This document shows, one piece after another, positions 47,402-56,620 of a stretch of DNA of 64,000 nucleotides. The position numbers and the translations under genes are program-made. The stretch spans positions 124,001-188,000 of the forward strand of contig NC_013441.1 of the NCBI RefSeq assembly GCF_000024785.1. Reading direction: 5' to 3'. Position 1 is the first letter of the stretch; each line of letters begins with the position of its first letter. The DNA is from Gordonia bronchialis DSM 43247 (GTDB taxonomy: Bacteria; Actinomycetota; Actinomycetes; Mycobacteriales; Mycobacteriaceae). The notes under the pieces are model-generated. The model saw nothing but the letters and a program-made list of their open reading frames with translations, ran no database searches and was not told the DNA's origin.

Positions 47402-49456
47402 GTGAAGAACTCGCCACCACTGCGGCCGATGGAGATCGCGTCCATCGCCATCTTCGGTGGTCTGACCGTCGCGGCGGTGGTGGTGGCAGCGGTCATCCCG
47501 CTCGCCCAGGCCGCCGGCCTGCTCGCTCCGGTACCGCTGGCACTGGTCGCCGCCCGCACCCGCCCGCGCGCTCTCGTCGCGGCCACGGTCGCCACCACGC
47601 TGGTCGCCTTCGCGATGGCCGGCACCGGGGCGATGGCCACCGTCATCGGGTCTGCCCTGGTCGGCGGGATCGTCGGCGATCTCAAACGTCGCGGCCGCGG
47701 CTTCGGGGCGCTGAGTCTGGCCACCGTCGTCTCCGCGCCGCTGATCGGCGGCGTCTCGGTGGTGGCGCTGCTGATCCTGGTTCCGCTGCGCACCCTGGCC
47801 ATTGAGGCGATGACCAACTCGATCAACGGCGTCGCGAAGTGGCTGGATCGGGCCGGCCCGCTCGCGCGGGTCGGTGACTGGCTGGAGGCGTTCAGCCGCA
47901 GCATCGAGAGTCACTGGTGGGTGTGGATCTGGGTGTCCGGGACGCTGGGTACCGCGGTGTCGCTTGTGGTGGCGTGGTGGATCGTCGGCGGCGTCATCAA
48001 CCGCCTGGCCGCCGTGCCCAGCGAGGACACACTCGCCGCCGATGTCGCCGAGCACGCAGAAGAGGCCGCCGCGCCGCTGCCGTTGCGGCTGAGCGGCGTC
48101 GGCTTCGGCTACCGCCCCGACGGTCCGCAGGTCCTGCATGACATCGACCTCGAGATCGGACCCGGCGAGTTCGTCGCCATCGTCGGTGCCAACGGCTCGG
48201 GCAAGTCGACGCTCGCCAAGATCCTGGCCGGACGCACCCCCGGCATCGGCAGCGTGTCCCGTCCCGGGCCGGCGGGTCTCGGTCGCCGCGGCGGAACGGC
48301 GATGGTGCTGCAACGACCGGAAACCCAGATGCTGGGTTCCCGCGTCGCCGACGACCTCGTGTGGGGGTTGCCCGCCGACGTCACCGTCGACGTGGAGGCG
48401 CTGCTCGCCGAGGTCGGCCTGGCCGGGCTCGGTGGCCGCGAGACGAGCGATCTGTCCGGCGGTCAACAGCAGCGCCTGGCCATCGCCGCCGCACTGGCCC
48501 GCAATCCGGCCCTGCTCATCGCCGACGAGGTGACCTCAATGGTCGACCCGCTCGGGCGCGGCCAACTCCTCGAGCTGCTGGCCGGGCTGCCGGAGCGTCG
48601 CGGCATGACCGTCGTCCTCGTCACCCACCGCGGCACCGAGGCCGCCGCCGCCGACCGGGTGATCCACCTCGCCGGCGGCCGCGTCGTGCCGCATCAGCCG
48701 GACTGGGTGCCGGACCGTTCGATCGGCGCACCCACCGTCCCCGACGCCGCGCCGTCCCCGCCGCCGGTGCCCGCGCCCCGGCCCGCCCACGCCGAACCAC
48801 TCCTCGTCCTCGACCACGTGGGCCACGCACACCTCGCCGGTTCGCCGTGGGAGGTAGTGGCGTTACGCGACGTCACTCTGACGGTCCATCGCGGCGAGGG
48901 CCTGCTGATCGTCGGCGGAAACGGTTCCGGGAAGACCACGCTGGCGTGGATCATGGCCGGACTCATCGATCCGGGCTCGGGAACCTGCACGCTCGACGGC
49001 TCGCCGGTCACGTCCCAGGTGGGCATGGTGGGACTCGGGTTCCAGCATGCGCGGCTGCAATTGCAGAAGTCGACCGTCGGCGACGAGATCATGGCCGCCG
49101 GCGGCGAGAAGGTGGGTACCGCCGAAGTCGCGCGGGTGCTGGAGTCGGTGGGACTTCCTCGCGCGATGGCCGCGACCGGCGTCGACGCGCTGAGCGGTGG
49201 GCAGATGCGCCGCGTGGTGCTCGCCGGCCTGATCGCCCGGCAACCCAAGGTCCTGGTGCTCGACGAGCCGCTCGCGGGTCTCGACCCGTACGCGCGTGCC
49301 GAGATCGTCGAGCTGCTCGCGCGGCTGCGTCGGCAGGGACAGACGATCGTGATCATCTCGCACGACTTCGAGGCGCTGGAGACGGTCTGCGACCGTCGGG
49401 TCGAACTCATCGACGGGCGACTCGACAACGGCGTACTGGCCGGAGGTGCCCGATGA
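47402..49456 (+). CDS. ECF transporter S-A-A' fusion
   Basis: 684 residues, GTG start. Domain order: ~200 residues with six hydrophobic helices (DUF2232-like S/substrate component), then two ABC ATPases: Walker A GANGSGKST with LSGGQQQRLA and LLIADEVTSM (Walker B), then GGNGSGKTT with LSGGQMRRVV and VLDEPLAGLD. Joined to EcfT by a 4-bp overlap. This is the plan of M. tuberculosis Rv2326c. A single-chain energy-coupling module probably imports a vitamin or metal; the substrate is unknown. Confidence 0.9.
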   Translation: MKNSPPLRPMEIASIAIFGGLTVAAVVVAAVIPLAQAAGLLAPVPLALVAARTRPRALVAATVATTLVAFAMAGTGAMATVIGSALVGGIVGDLKRRGRGFGALSLATVVSAPLIGGVSVVALLILVPLRTLAIEAMTNSINGVAKWLDRAGPLARVGDWLEAFSRSIESHWWVWIWVSGTLGTAVSLVVAWWIVGGVINRLAAVPSEDTLAADVAEHAEEAAAPLPLRLSGVGFGYRPDGPQVLHDIDLEIGPGEFVAIVGANGSGKSTLAKILAGRTPGIGSVSRPGPAGLGRRGGTAMVLQRPETQMLGSRVADDLVWGLPADVTVDVEALLAEVGLAGLGGRETSDLSGGQQQRLAIAAALARNPALLIADEVTSMVDPLGRGQLLELLAGLPERRGMTVVLVTHRGTEAAAADRVIHLAGGRVVPHQPDWVPDRSIGAPTVPDAAPSPPPVPAPRPAHAEPLLVLDHVGHAHLAGSPWEVVALRDVTLTVHRGEGLLIVGGNGSGKTTLAWIMAGLIDPGSGTCTLDGSPVTSQVGMVGLGFQHARLQLQKSTVGDEIMAAGGEKVGTAEVARVLESVGLPRAMAATGVDALSGGQMRRVVLAGLIARQPKVLVLDEPLAGLDPYARAEIVELLARLRRQGQTIVIISHDFEALETVCDRRVELIDGRLDNGVLAGGAR

Positions 49457-50202
49457 CCATGCGGATGGTTCCCCTGCGCCAGGTTCCCGGCGATTCCTTT
49501 GTGCACCGACTGTGGGCGGGCACCAAACTGCTGATCGTGCTCATCCTGGGCGTGATGACCTGGGTGCTGCCGTCGTGGCCCGCCCTGGGGATGGTGGCCG
49601 CCGTCGTGGTGATCACCGCGCTCATCGCCGGTATCCCGTTGGGCGCGTTGCCTCGGCCGCCGTGGTGGTTCTGGGGCCTGATCGCGCTCGGTGTCGCGGT
49701 GAACGCCTCCTTCGGGTTGGCCGCGGTCGTGGTGTTCCTGCGCGCGGTGGTGCTGGGCCTGGTGCTGGTGGCCAGTTCCATCCTGGTCATCTGGACCACC
49801 CCGATGGCCGAGGTTGCCCCGGCCCTGGCAAAACTGATGCGCCCGTTACGGATGCTGCGTCTGCCCGTCGATGAGTGGGCGGTGGCCATCGCGCTGTGCC
49901 TGCGGGGCCTGCCGATGCTCATCGACGAACTGCGCATGCTGCGCGCCGCGCACCGGCTGCGGCCCACCGCCAAGGGGCGCTCGGACCATCCGTCCGCCGA
50001 GATGGGGATCATGGACATGATCACCGCCGCGATGTCCTCGGCGTTGCGGCGCAGTGCCGAGATGGCCGAGGCGATCACCGCGCGCGGCGGGACCGGCCGG
50101 CTCACCGCCTACCCGTCGGGACCCGGCCGCGCCGACGCGGTCGCGCTGGTGGTCATCGGCCTCGCCTGCGCGGTCGCGATCACGCTGACCGTGGTGCTCT
50201 GA
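49453..50202 (+). CDS. ECF transporter transmembrane component EcfT
   Basis: 249 residues; ATG 49453 overlaps the fusion gene (ATGA). Four to five TM helices (LLIVLILGVMTWVLP, GLIALGVAVNASFGLAAVVVFL, VLGLVLVASSILVIW) and coupling helices around LRMLRAAHRLRPTA and SALRRSAEMAEAITARG (Ala-Arg-Gly signature of EcfT). Rv2325c ortholog. Works only with the S-A-A' protein. Confidence 0.88.
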   Translation: MTMRMVPLRQVPGDSFVHRLWAGTKLLIVLILGVMTWVLPSWPALGMVAAVVVITALIAGIPLGALPRPPWWFWGLIALGVAVNASFGLAAVVVFLRAVVLGLVLVASSILVIWTTPMAEVAPALAKLMRPLRMLRLPVDEWAVAIALCLRGLPMLIDELRMLRAAHRLRPTAKGRSDHPSAEMGIMDMITAAMSSALRRSAEMAEAITARGGTGRLTAYPSGPGRADAVALVVIGLACAVAITLTVVL

Positions 50203-50248
50203 GCCCTCACCCGCGCCGAGACCGCCCGGTGGCGATAGGTTGTGCCGC

Positions 50249-51429
50249 ATGGTGATGCAGCATGTCCGTCGGGCCACGGGGCGCGCGCCCGGGGTCACGA
50301 CCATGGAACTGTTCTTCGATCTCGTCTACGTCTTCGCGATCATCCAGCTGTCCTCGTTGCTGGCCCACCACCTCTCGGTCGAAGGGGGGCTGCAGACGCT
50401 GGTCCTCTTCGGCGCGGTGTGGTGGGTGTGGAACTACACCACGTGGGCGACCAACTGGATCGACCCCGATCGGCTCCCCGTCCGGGTGCTGATGGTGGTG
50501 TTGATGGGCCTCGGTCTGGTCATGTCGACAGCCATCCCGGAGGCATTCACCGAGCGCGGGATGCAGTTCGCCATCGCGGTGGCCGCCATGCAGATCATCC
50601 GGCCACTGTTCATGGTGATCACGCTCCGCGGCGACCCGATCGGACGCAACTACGTCAACCTCGGCATGTGGTCGACTGCGGCAGGTGCGTTGTGGATCGT
50701 CGGCGCGTTCACCGAAGGCCATGTGCGGCTGGCCATCTGGGCGCTGGCACTCGCGGTGGACGTGGCCGGTCCGATGGCGAACCTGTGGGTCCCCGGGCTC
50801 GGCGCGACGCCGATGTCCACCTGGACGCTCGCGCCCGAGCATCTCGTCGAACGCAACCGGCTGATCTTCATCATCGCGCTCGGCGAGACGGTGCTCGCGC
50901 TGGGTCGCGAGTTCACCGAGGTCGATCCGACGGCGTACGCCTTCATCAGTCTCGCAATCGGTTTCGCATTGACCGTGGCGTTCTGGTGGTTGTACTTCGC
51001 CCGGCATTCCGACGCCGCCGAAGAACGGCTGGCACACGCCGACGACCCGGCCGCGCTCGCCCGCGGCGGATACGCCTACGCGCACGCGATCCTCGTCGGC
51101 GGTGTGATCGTGGCGGCGGTGGGAACGAGCTGATGGTTGCGCATCCGCTTGAGCAGGCCGCCACCGGAACGGCCGTGGCCATCGCGGGCGGTCCGGCGAT
51201 CTTCCTCGTCGGACTCGTCGTCTTCGTCCACTTCACCACCGGCGTCGACGGCTTCGAATGGCTGGTGGCCGCGGCGAATCTGGCTGCGCTGATCCTGATC
51301 GGCGTGGTCGCGGATCTGGCGGGGCTGCCGTTGTGGGTGGTGTCGGCCCTGGTGCTGATCCCGATGTATGCGCTGGTCGGGCTGGCGGCCTGGCATGCGC
51401 GGGATGCGCGAGCGGTGTCGGCTTCCTGA
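50249..51429 (+). pseudogene. LtrA family (low-temperature requirement) protein, frameshifted near the C-terminus
   Basis: From ATG 50249 reads TTMELFFDLVYVFAIIQLS (family signature), many TM helices and ILVGGVIVAAVG, then ends at TGA 51131-51133. The next frame carries LMVAHPLEQAATGTAV and more TM residues to 51429. One extra base near 51127 would give GTELMVAHP, exactly the family's continuation, so the split is an indel rather than two genes (the ATG at 51133 does overlap the stop). About 393 residues when repaired. Function unknown. Confidence 0.82.
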
Positions 51430-51443
51430 GGTGCGAACGAAGT

Positions 51444-51520
51444 GAGCCCCGAAGGGGTCGGCGAGTATGTCTCGCCAAGCCCTTCGGGGCTCGTCGACTT
51501 CGCGACGCTACGGGAGCGTC
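51444..51520. repeat. Double-hairpin intergenic repeat (copy 2 of the REP-like element)
   Basis: Outer 13-bp arms GAGCCCCGAAGGG / CCCTTCGGGGCTC (51444-51456, 51480-51492) enclose GGCGAG-TATGT-CTCGCC; a second hairpin GACGCT-ACGGG-AGCGTC follows at 51504-51520. It sits between convergent ltrA and sodA ends and shares a 22-bp core with 14098. Likely works as a bidirectional terminator. Confidence 0.7.
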
Positions 51521-51528
51521 GGGGCCGA

Positions 51529-52158
51529 TCAGGCGGGGACGATGAGTCCCGAGCCCTGGCTCTTCGCGGTGGCGTAGCGCTCCGCCGCGTCGGCCCAGTT
51601 GACCACGTTCCACCAGGCCTTGACGTAGTCCGGCTTCACGTTCTGGTAGTCGAGGTAGAAGGCGTGCTCCCACATGTCGAGCATGACCACCGGGATGATG
51701 GCTGCCGGGATGTTGCCGCTCTGGTCGGTGAGCTGCAGGATCACCAGGTTGCCGCCGATGGTGTCGTAGCCCAGGATGGCCCAGCCCGAACCCTGCAGGG
51801 TGGTGGCGGCTGCGGTGAAGTGCGCCTTGAACTTGTCGAAGCCACCGAACTGCTCGGTGATCGCCGACGCGAGGTCACCGTCGGGTTCCCCACCGCCGTT
51901 GGGCGACAGGTTCTTCCAGAAGATGGAGTGATTGGTGTGTCCACCCAGGTGGAAGGCCAGGGTGGCCGAGAGGCCGTAGACCTTTCCGGCGATCGACTCG
52001 TCGTCGCGCGCGGCGGCCAGCTTCTCAAGGGTGTCGTTGGCGCCCTTCACGTACGTCGCGTGGTGCTTGTCGTGATGGAGCTCCATGATCTTGCCAGAGA
52101 TGTGGGGTTCGAGGGCCCCATAGTCGTAAGGGAGATCCGGCAAGGTGTATTCAGCCAC
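51529..52158 (-). CDS. sodA: Superoxide dismutase, Mn/Fe family
   Basis: 209 residues from GTG 52158 (GAGAGG 6 bp before). Metal ligands: H28 in ELHHDKHH, His in [13 protein letters not shown], Asp and His in [14 protein letters not shown]. At the metal-tuning site it has Gln (LTDQSGNIP) where Fe-type mycobacterial SodA has His, so manganese is likely the metal. Converts superoxide to peroxide. Corresponds to Rv3846 in the collinear order. Confidence 0.96.
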   Translation of the reverse strand: MAEYTLPDLPYDYGALEPHISGKIMELHHDKHHATYVKGANDTLEKLAAARDDESIAGKVYGLSATLAFHLGGHTNHSIFWKNLSPNGGGEPDGDLASAITEQFGGFDKFKAHFTAAATTLQGSGWAILGYDTIGGNLVILQLTDQSGNIPAAIIPVVMLDMWEHAFYLDYQNVKPDYVKAWWNVVNWADAAERYATAKSQGSGLIVPA

Positions 52159-52377
52159 GGTATTCCTCTCTGAGGTCATGCTCGTTCTCACTGATCACGC
52201 GCGGTCCCGAAGCTGTTGCGCCACGGGAGCGCGGGTACTTCCACCCTTCCCCAGAGCATGGGCGAATGCAACAAAGCCGTCAAAAAGACCTCAACCAGGG
52301 TTGAAGTCCAAAACGGGGAACGTCAAGCCGCGATAACTCGAAAGGGGCTGCGCCCGAAGAGTTTTGGCGCGTACAGC

Positions 52378-52527
52378 TCAGATGAGGGCCAGAATCACAA
52401 AGACGATCAGCAGGACGGCGATACTGATGCCGATCGCGCGGCAACGGGCTCCGACGTCGTAGGCAACGCGTCCGGGAGTGGGTCGCCGGACGACACTGCG
52501 GAGGTCGCTGCTCGCGTGGGTCGCCAT
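52378..52527 (-). CDS. Small membrane protein (49 aa)
   Basis: ATG 52527 with GAAAGG 6 bp before. Basic head (ATHASSDLRSVVRRPTPGRVAYDVGARCR) and one C-terminal TM helix (AIGISIAVLLIVFVILALI). Tail-anchored small protein; the family is unknown. Lies in the otherwise gene-free region between sodA and msrA, divergent from msrA. Confidence 0.55.
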   Translation of the reverse strand: MATHASSDLRSVVRRPTPGRVAYDVGARCRAIGISIAVLLIVFVILALI

Positions 52528-52681
52528 TGTCACCTTTCGCTCGGAGCGGCGCGTCGGGCTGCGACACGCGCGTGACGACGTGAGCGCCGTCACATTTTGT
52601 GTTCCCCATTCAAACAGAGTCGATGACACGTCTCAACCCGGCCGGGCCGACGGGCGCGACCGTGCCGCGTAGAATTGACGC

Positions 52682-53398
52682 ATGTCGTGGCTTGACCAGC
52701 TGTTATCCGCCCGCGCCCACAAGCAGGAACTCGTCGAGAGGCATTCCGCCCTCCCCGGACGCGAGGTCGCGATGCCATTGGCCGCGGAGAACATCGAGCT
52801 GCATCATCCGATGCGCGGTGAACCCGACCCCGATTCCGACGACCCGCTGCGCGGCGGCATCGGCCACTTCGACGGGCATGGCGCGGTGATTCTCGGCGGT
52901 GGCTGCTTCTGGGGGGTCGAGGAGATCTTCTGGCAGGTGCCGGGCGTCTACACAACGGCCGTCGGATATGCGGGCGGATACACCCCCAATCCCACCTACG
53001 AGGAGGTGTGCTCGGCACGCACCGGACACACCGAGGCGGTCCTCGTCGTCTTCGACCCCGCGGTCATCGACCTCACCGGCATTCTCAAGATCTTCTGGGA
53101 GACACACGATCCGACGCAGGAGATGCGTCAGGGCAACGACGTTGGCACCCAGTACCGCTCGGCCGTCTACACCACATCCGATGAGGACGCTCGGCTCGCA
53201 CGGGACACGGCCGAGAAGTATGCGACCGTGCTGCAGGAGGCGGGCCTGGGACCGGTGGCCACCGAGATCACGCCGCTCGCCCAGGCCGGTGACGGCCGGT
53301 TCTACTACGCCGAGGATTATCACCAGCAGTACCTGGCGAAGAATCCGCTCGGGTACCGCTGCCATGCGGCGACCGGAATCGCCTACCCCGTCGCCTGA
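52682..53398 (+). CDS. msrA: Peptide methionine (S)-S-oxide reductase
   Basis: 238 residues, ATG 52682. Repairs oxidised methionine. Nucleophile Cys75 in [10 protein letters not shown], typical [19 protein letters not shown] and [20 protein letters not shown]-terminal CHAATG resolving cysteine. It has ~60 extra N-terminal residues compared with the core enzyme, common in actinobacteria. Together with sodA and bfrB it fits oxidative stress defence. Confidence 0.95.
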   Translation: MSWLDQLLSARAHKQELVERHSALPGREVAMPLAAENIELHHPMRGEPDPDSDDPLRGGIGHFDGHGAVILGGGCFWGVEEIFWQVPGVYTTAVGYAGGYTPNPTYEEVCSARTGHTEAVLVVFDPAVIDLTGILKIFWETHDPTQEMRQGNDVGTQYRSAVYTTSDEDARLARDTAEKYATVLQEAGLGPVATEITPLAQAGDGRFYYAEDYHQQYLAKNPLGYRCHAATGIAYPVA

Positions 53399-53404
53399 GG
53401 ACCG

Positions 53405-54472
53405 GTGGCCGAGAAACTCACCCGGCGGCAGTGGAATCGCACCCTGCTGCAGCGGCAACACCTGCTCGACCGTGTCGACGAGGACGCAATCGAGGTCCTC
53501 GACCGGTGTGTCGGACTCCAGTCGCAGGACCCCCGCGCGGCGTTCTTCGGACTGCATTCGCGCATCGAGGGATTCGACCCTGCCGAACTCGACGACCTGC
53601 TCACCGAGCGGGAGGTGGTGCGGATGGCGCTGTTGCGATCCACCGTCTTCCTCGTCGACGCGCAGGACGCGCGCTGGATCCGGGCACTCGCCCAACCGGC
53701 GATCACCACCGAACTCGAGCGCTACCAGGCCCCCCGGCTCCTCTCCGCCGACCCCACGCGGGTGATCGCCGATGCCGCCGACCTCCTCGCCGGCCGCGAA
53801 CTGCGCGGCTCGGTGCTCGGCGCCGAGCTCGAGAAACGACACCCCGGGGAGTCGCCGTCGGTCCTGACCGCCATCGCCCGCTGCGGCCTGCCGCTGGTGC
53901 AGGTACCGCCCCGCGGTCTGTGGCGGGGGCGGGGATCGGTGACCTATCGGCTCTTCGACGAGTGGGTCGGGCCCGGCGAACCGGCCGTCGAGGGTGACGA
54001 GGCACGCAAAGACCTGATCCGCCTCTACCTGCGCGGCTTCGGGCCGGCGACCGTCCAGGGCATCCAGACGTGGTCAGGACTCACCCGGCTGCGTCCACTG
54101 GTGGAGGCCATGGAGGCCGACTGGGAACTCGCCCGACTCACCGGACCCGACGGCGAGGAGCTCTTCGACCTCGAGGGCCTCGACCTCACGGACGCCGAAG
54201 CACCCTGCGCCGCAACCTTTCTCGCTCCCTACGACAACGTCATCGTCGCGCAGGCCGATCGTCGTCGGATCGCCGACGACGAGGCATACGCGGCGACCTG
54301 GACCCCGAACGGCCGCTCACCCGGCTTCCTCCTCGTCGACGGGTTCCTGGCCGGCACCTGGCGGATCGACGCCGACGGCGTGGTGACCGTGGACTGCCTG
54401 CGCCCGTTGTCGGCCGCCGAGCGTCGTGGCGTCGAGGTGGAACGTGAACGCCTGCAACAGTTCTGCGGTTGA
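53405..54472 (+). CDS. Winged-helix DNA-binding domain protein (PF06224, YcaQ-like)
   Basis: 355 residues from GTG 53405, 6 bp after msrA. N-terminal RQWNRTLLQRQHLLDR, GLQSQDPRAAFFGLHSRIEGF and MALLRSTVFLVDAQDARWIR match the HTH_42/AlkX-YcaQ family, some members being DNA glycosylases that unhook crosslinks. The family catalytic motif (QxR in others, here LLQRQH) is present in form but uncertain. Likely DNA damage repair or regulation. Confidence 0.85.
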   Translation: MAEKLTRRQWNRTLLQRQHLLDRVDEDAIEVLDRCVGLQSQDPRAAFFGLHSRIEGFDPAELDDLLTEREVVRMALLRSTVFLVDAQDARWIRALAQPAITTELERYQAPRLLSADPTRVIADAADLLAGRELRGSVLGAELEKRHPGESPSVLTAIARCGLPLVQVPPRGLWRGRGSVTYRLFDEWVGPGEPAVEGDEARKDLIRLYLRGFGPATVQGIQTWSGLTRLRPLVEAMEADWELARLTGPDGEELFDLEGLDLTDAEAPCAATFLAPYDNVIVAQADRRRIADDEAYAATWTPNGRSPGFLLVDGFLAGTWRIDADGVVTVDCLRPLSAAERRGVEVERERLQQFCG

Positions 54473-54499
54473 CAGTGCACAGTTCCTGGCCGGCGACCG

Positions 54500-55261
54500 C
54501 TAACCTCCGGTGCGCGGATTGCGGCTGGTGATGCAGTACCGTCGGCCCACCGGGTCGGCCATCACCGTCCATCGCTCGAAGGTCTCGACCACCCTCGCGC
54601 CCCAACCCTCATGGCGCGCAACCTCTTCGGGGACCGACGTGGTCGCGATGTCGAGGTGGGCGCGTGCCTGTGCGAGATGGCTGTCGACCGTCGGGGGCGT
54701 CTCGTCGAGGCGTTGCAGCAGCAGGCCCAGCGTCAGACCCTGGTCGCGGCGTAGGCCGACGAGCTCGGATCTGCTGGTCGACCGCGTACCCCAGCCGGTC
54801 AGCCGGGACCAGAACACGACCTCCGCGTCGAAGACGGCGGGCGGGCAGTCGATGCACACCTGGTCGATGATGCTGATGGTGTCACCGGGCCAGCGGATGG
54901 GGCGAGAACGCCGCGACTCCCCGCCCCAGCCGACGAGGCAGAAGACGAACCCGCCGGGCGAACGCAGGGTGAGGTAGTCGCCGGCGTCGCGCACCGTGCT
55001 CGCACCCAGAGCGATGGCCTCGCCGGCCGCCGCCCGTGGATCGTCGGTGTGCAGATCGAGGTGGACGCCGCCGGGCCCGTCGTCGACGCGCTGGACCCGA
55101 AGATGCGGATCGCCGGCAAACGGTTGCAGAGAAGCGAACTCGCGGTGTTCCCCGCGTGGCGGCGAGACGGTACTGCCCGCGATGGCACGCCAGAACGTGA
55201 CCTCCGCCCCGAACTGTTCGGCCGGGAAGTCGAGGAATGCGCTCAGCCATCGCACCTGCAT
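54500..55261 (-). CDS. VOC (glyoxalase/bleomycin-resistance-like) protein, two domains
   Basis: 253 residues from ATG 55261. Two VOC-like beta-alpha-beta-beta-beta repeats: VTFWRAIAGSTVSPPRGEHREF / GPGGVHLDLHTDDPRAAAGEAIALGA and VVFWSRLTGWGTR / QARAHLDIATTSVPEEVARHEGWGA. No catalytic function assigned; could bind a metal-ligand or drug. Divergent from the S49 peptidase gene by 65 bp. Confidence 0.83.
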   Translation of the reverse strand: MQVRWLSAFLDFPAEQFGAEVTFWRAIAGSTVSPPRGEHREFASLQPFAGDPHLRVQRVDDGPGGVHLDLHTDDPRAAAGEAIALGASTVRDAGDYLTLRSPGGFVFCLVGWGGESRRSRPIRWPGDTISIIDQVCIDCPPAVFDAEVVFWSRLTGWGTRSTSRSELVGLRRDQGLTLGLLLQRLDETPPTVDSHLAQARAHLDIATTSVPEEVARHEGWGARVVETFERWTVMADPVGRRYCITSRNPRTGG

Positions 55262-55326
55262 CCCGCAAAGTCTAGGGCGTGTCCGCGGCAGCCGAGTCTG
55301 CACGGCAGCCAACTACACTCGGTCCA

Positions 55327-56220
55327 ATGACCCTGCGACCACTGGCCGAGCTGGAGAAGAAGTTCGCGCGATCGCGCGCCGACCACGTGGCCGTGGTCCG
55401 CCTCGACGGCCCCATCGGTGCGTCCCCGGTGGGCCGTCCCGGGCTCACCACCGATGCCGTCGAACCGATTCTCAAGCGCGCCTTCGAAACCGAGCGGCTC
55501 AAGGCGGTGGTGGTGGTCGTCAATTCACCCGGCGGGTCGCCCGCGCAGTCGGAGTACATCGCCGAACGCATCCGTCAGCTGGCCTCCGAGAAGGGGGTGC
55601 CGGTCCTCGCCTTCTGTGAGGACGTCGCCGCGTCGGGCGGATACTGGATCGCGTGCGCGGCCGACGAGATCTTTGCCGCGCACACCTCGATCGTCGGGTC
55701 GATCGGTGTCGTCTCGTCGGGCTTCGGTCTCGCCGATGTGCTGTCGCGGTTCGGGGTGGAGCGCCGGCTCTACACCTCCGGTGACAACAAGGCGCGCCTG
55801 GACACGTTCTCGCCGGCCGTGCCCGAGGACGTCGAATGGCTCAAGGGCCTCCAGCATCAGCTGCACGAGGCGTTCATCACCTGGGTGCGGCAGCGTCGCG
55901 GCCGCAAACTCAACGCTCCCGACGATCAGTTGTTCAGCGGTGACGTGTGGGTGGGGTCCAATGCCGCCGAGGTCGGACTCGTCGACGGTATCGGGGTGAT
56001 GCGCTCGGTGATCGCCGAACGGTATCCCGATGCCGAGATCACCGTGGTGCAGGCGCCCAAACCTTTGCTGGCGCGGGTGGTCGGGGCGCAGATGTCCACC
56101 GCCGGTGCGGGGGTCGCCGGGGGGTGGCTCACAGCCGTCGCCGAGAGCCTCACCACCGGGATTCTGTCCGGCGTTGAGCGCGCTCAGACGCTGCGCACCT
56201 CATACTCGATGCGCCCCTGA
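55327..56220 (+). CDS. S49 family serine peptidase (SppA/SohB-like)
   Basis: 297 residues, ATG 55327. Catalytic Ser103 in DVAASGGYW and the Lys155 candidate in SGDNKARLDTF. AVVVVVNSPGGSPAQSE is the oxyanion segment, and GVVSSGFGLADVLSRFGVERRLYTSG follows. No signal peptide and no TM before the core, so it is a cytosolic or inner-face signal-peptide-like peptidase. Confidence 0.9.
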   Translation: MTLRPLAELEKKFARSRADHVAVVRLDGPIGASPVGRPGLTTDAVEPILKRAFETERLKAVVVVVNSPGGSPAQSEYIAERIRQLASEKGVPVLAFCEDVAASGGYWIACAADEIFAAHTSIVGSIGVVSSGFGLADVLSRFGVERRLYTSGDNKARLDTFSPAVPEDVEWLKGLQHQLHEAFITWVRQRRGRKLNAPDDQLFSGDVWVGSNAAEVGLVDGIGVMRSVIAERYPDAEITVVQAPKPLLARVVGAQMSTAGAGVAGGWLTAVAESLTTGILSGVERAQTLRTSYSMRP

Positions 56221-56239
56221 CACGCAAATTCTCCCCACG

Positions 56240-56457
56240 TTATCCACAGGGCTTGTCTACTGAGAATCTTCTACGCATCACAAAAGATCGGTGTACTACC
56301 GTGAATTCTGTGTGCTCATACTGCACTTTTCCAGTGACGCCGATCACATGTAAGCGCGGGCTGGCCTGCGGTTTTCCACAGTTTCCACAACCTCATCCAC
56401 AGGTTGACAGTCAGGGTTGATTGTCTGGCGCATGCGGGGAAGTTCACATGTGGATAG
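56240..56457. other. Cluster of five DnaA-box-like sites
   Basis: TTATCCACA, the perfect consensus, at 56240; TTTTCCACA at 56372; GTTTCCACA at 56381; TCATCCACA at 56393 (all + strand); and CTATCCACA on the minus strand at 56449-56457. Within ~220 bp of the A/T-richer 394-bp gap between the S49 and rhodanese genes. This gap holds no coding frame; the rest of it shows no other clear feature. No dnaA or dnaN in the window. Confidence 0.68.
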
Positions 56458-56620
56458 AACTATGATGACCTACATAGGCTGTTCAGGTCATTCCCCCGGC
56501 CGGATGACACGGTCCCTGCGACGTTCCTCGGCAGGGTCCCCCGGATGGCCGATGACACGCTACTTGTGTGCCGGCAAGGTCCGCGCGGGCGGGGCGTTGT
56601 GCCACCATGGACGCGTGAGC

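Noticed and set aside
51133..51429. A separate 98-residue membrane gene after LtrA
   Set aside because: Its sequence continues the LtrA family directly across the break; overlap of TGATG is explained by the indel.
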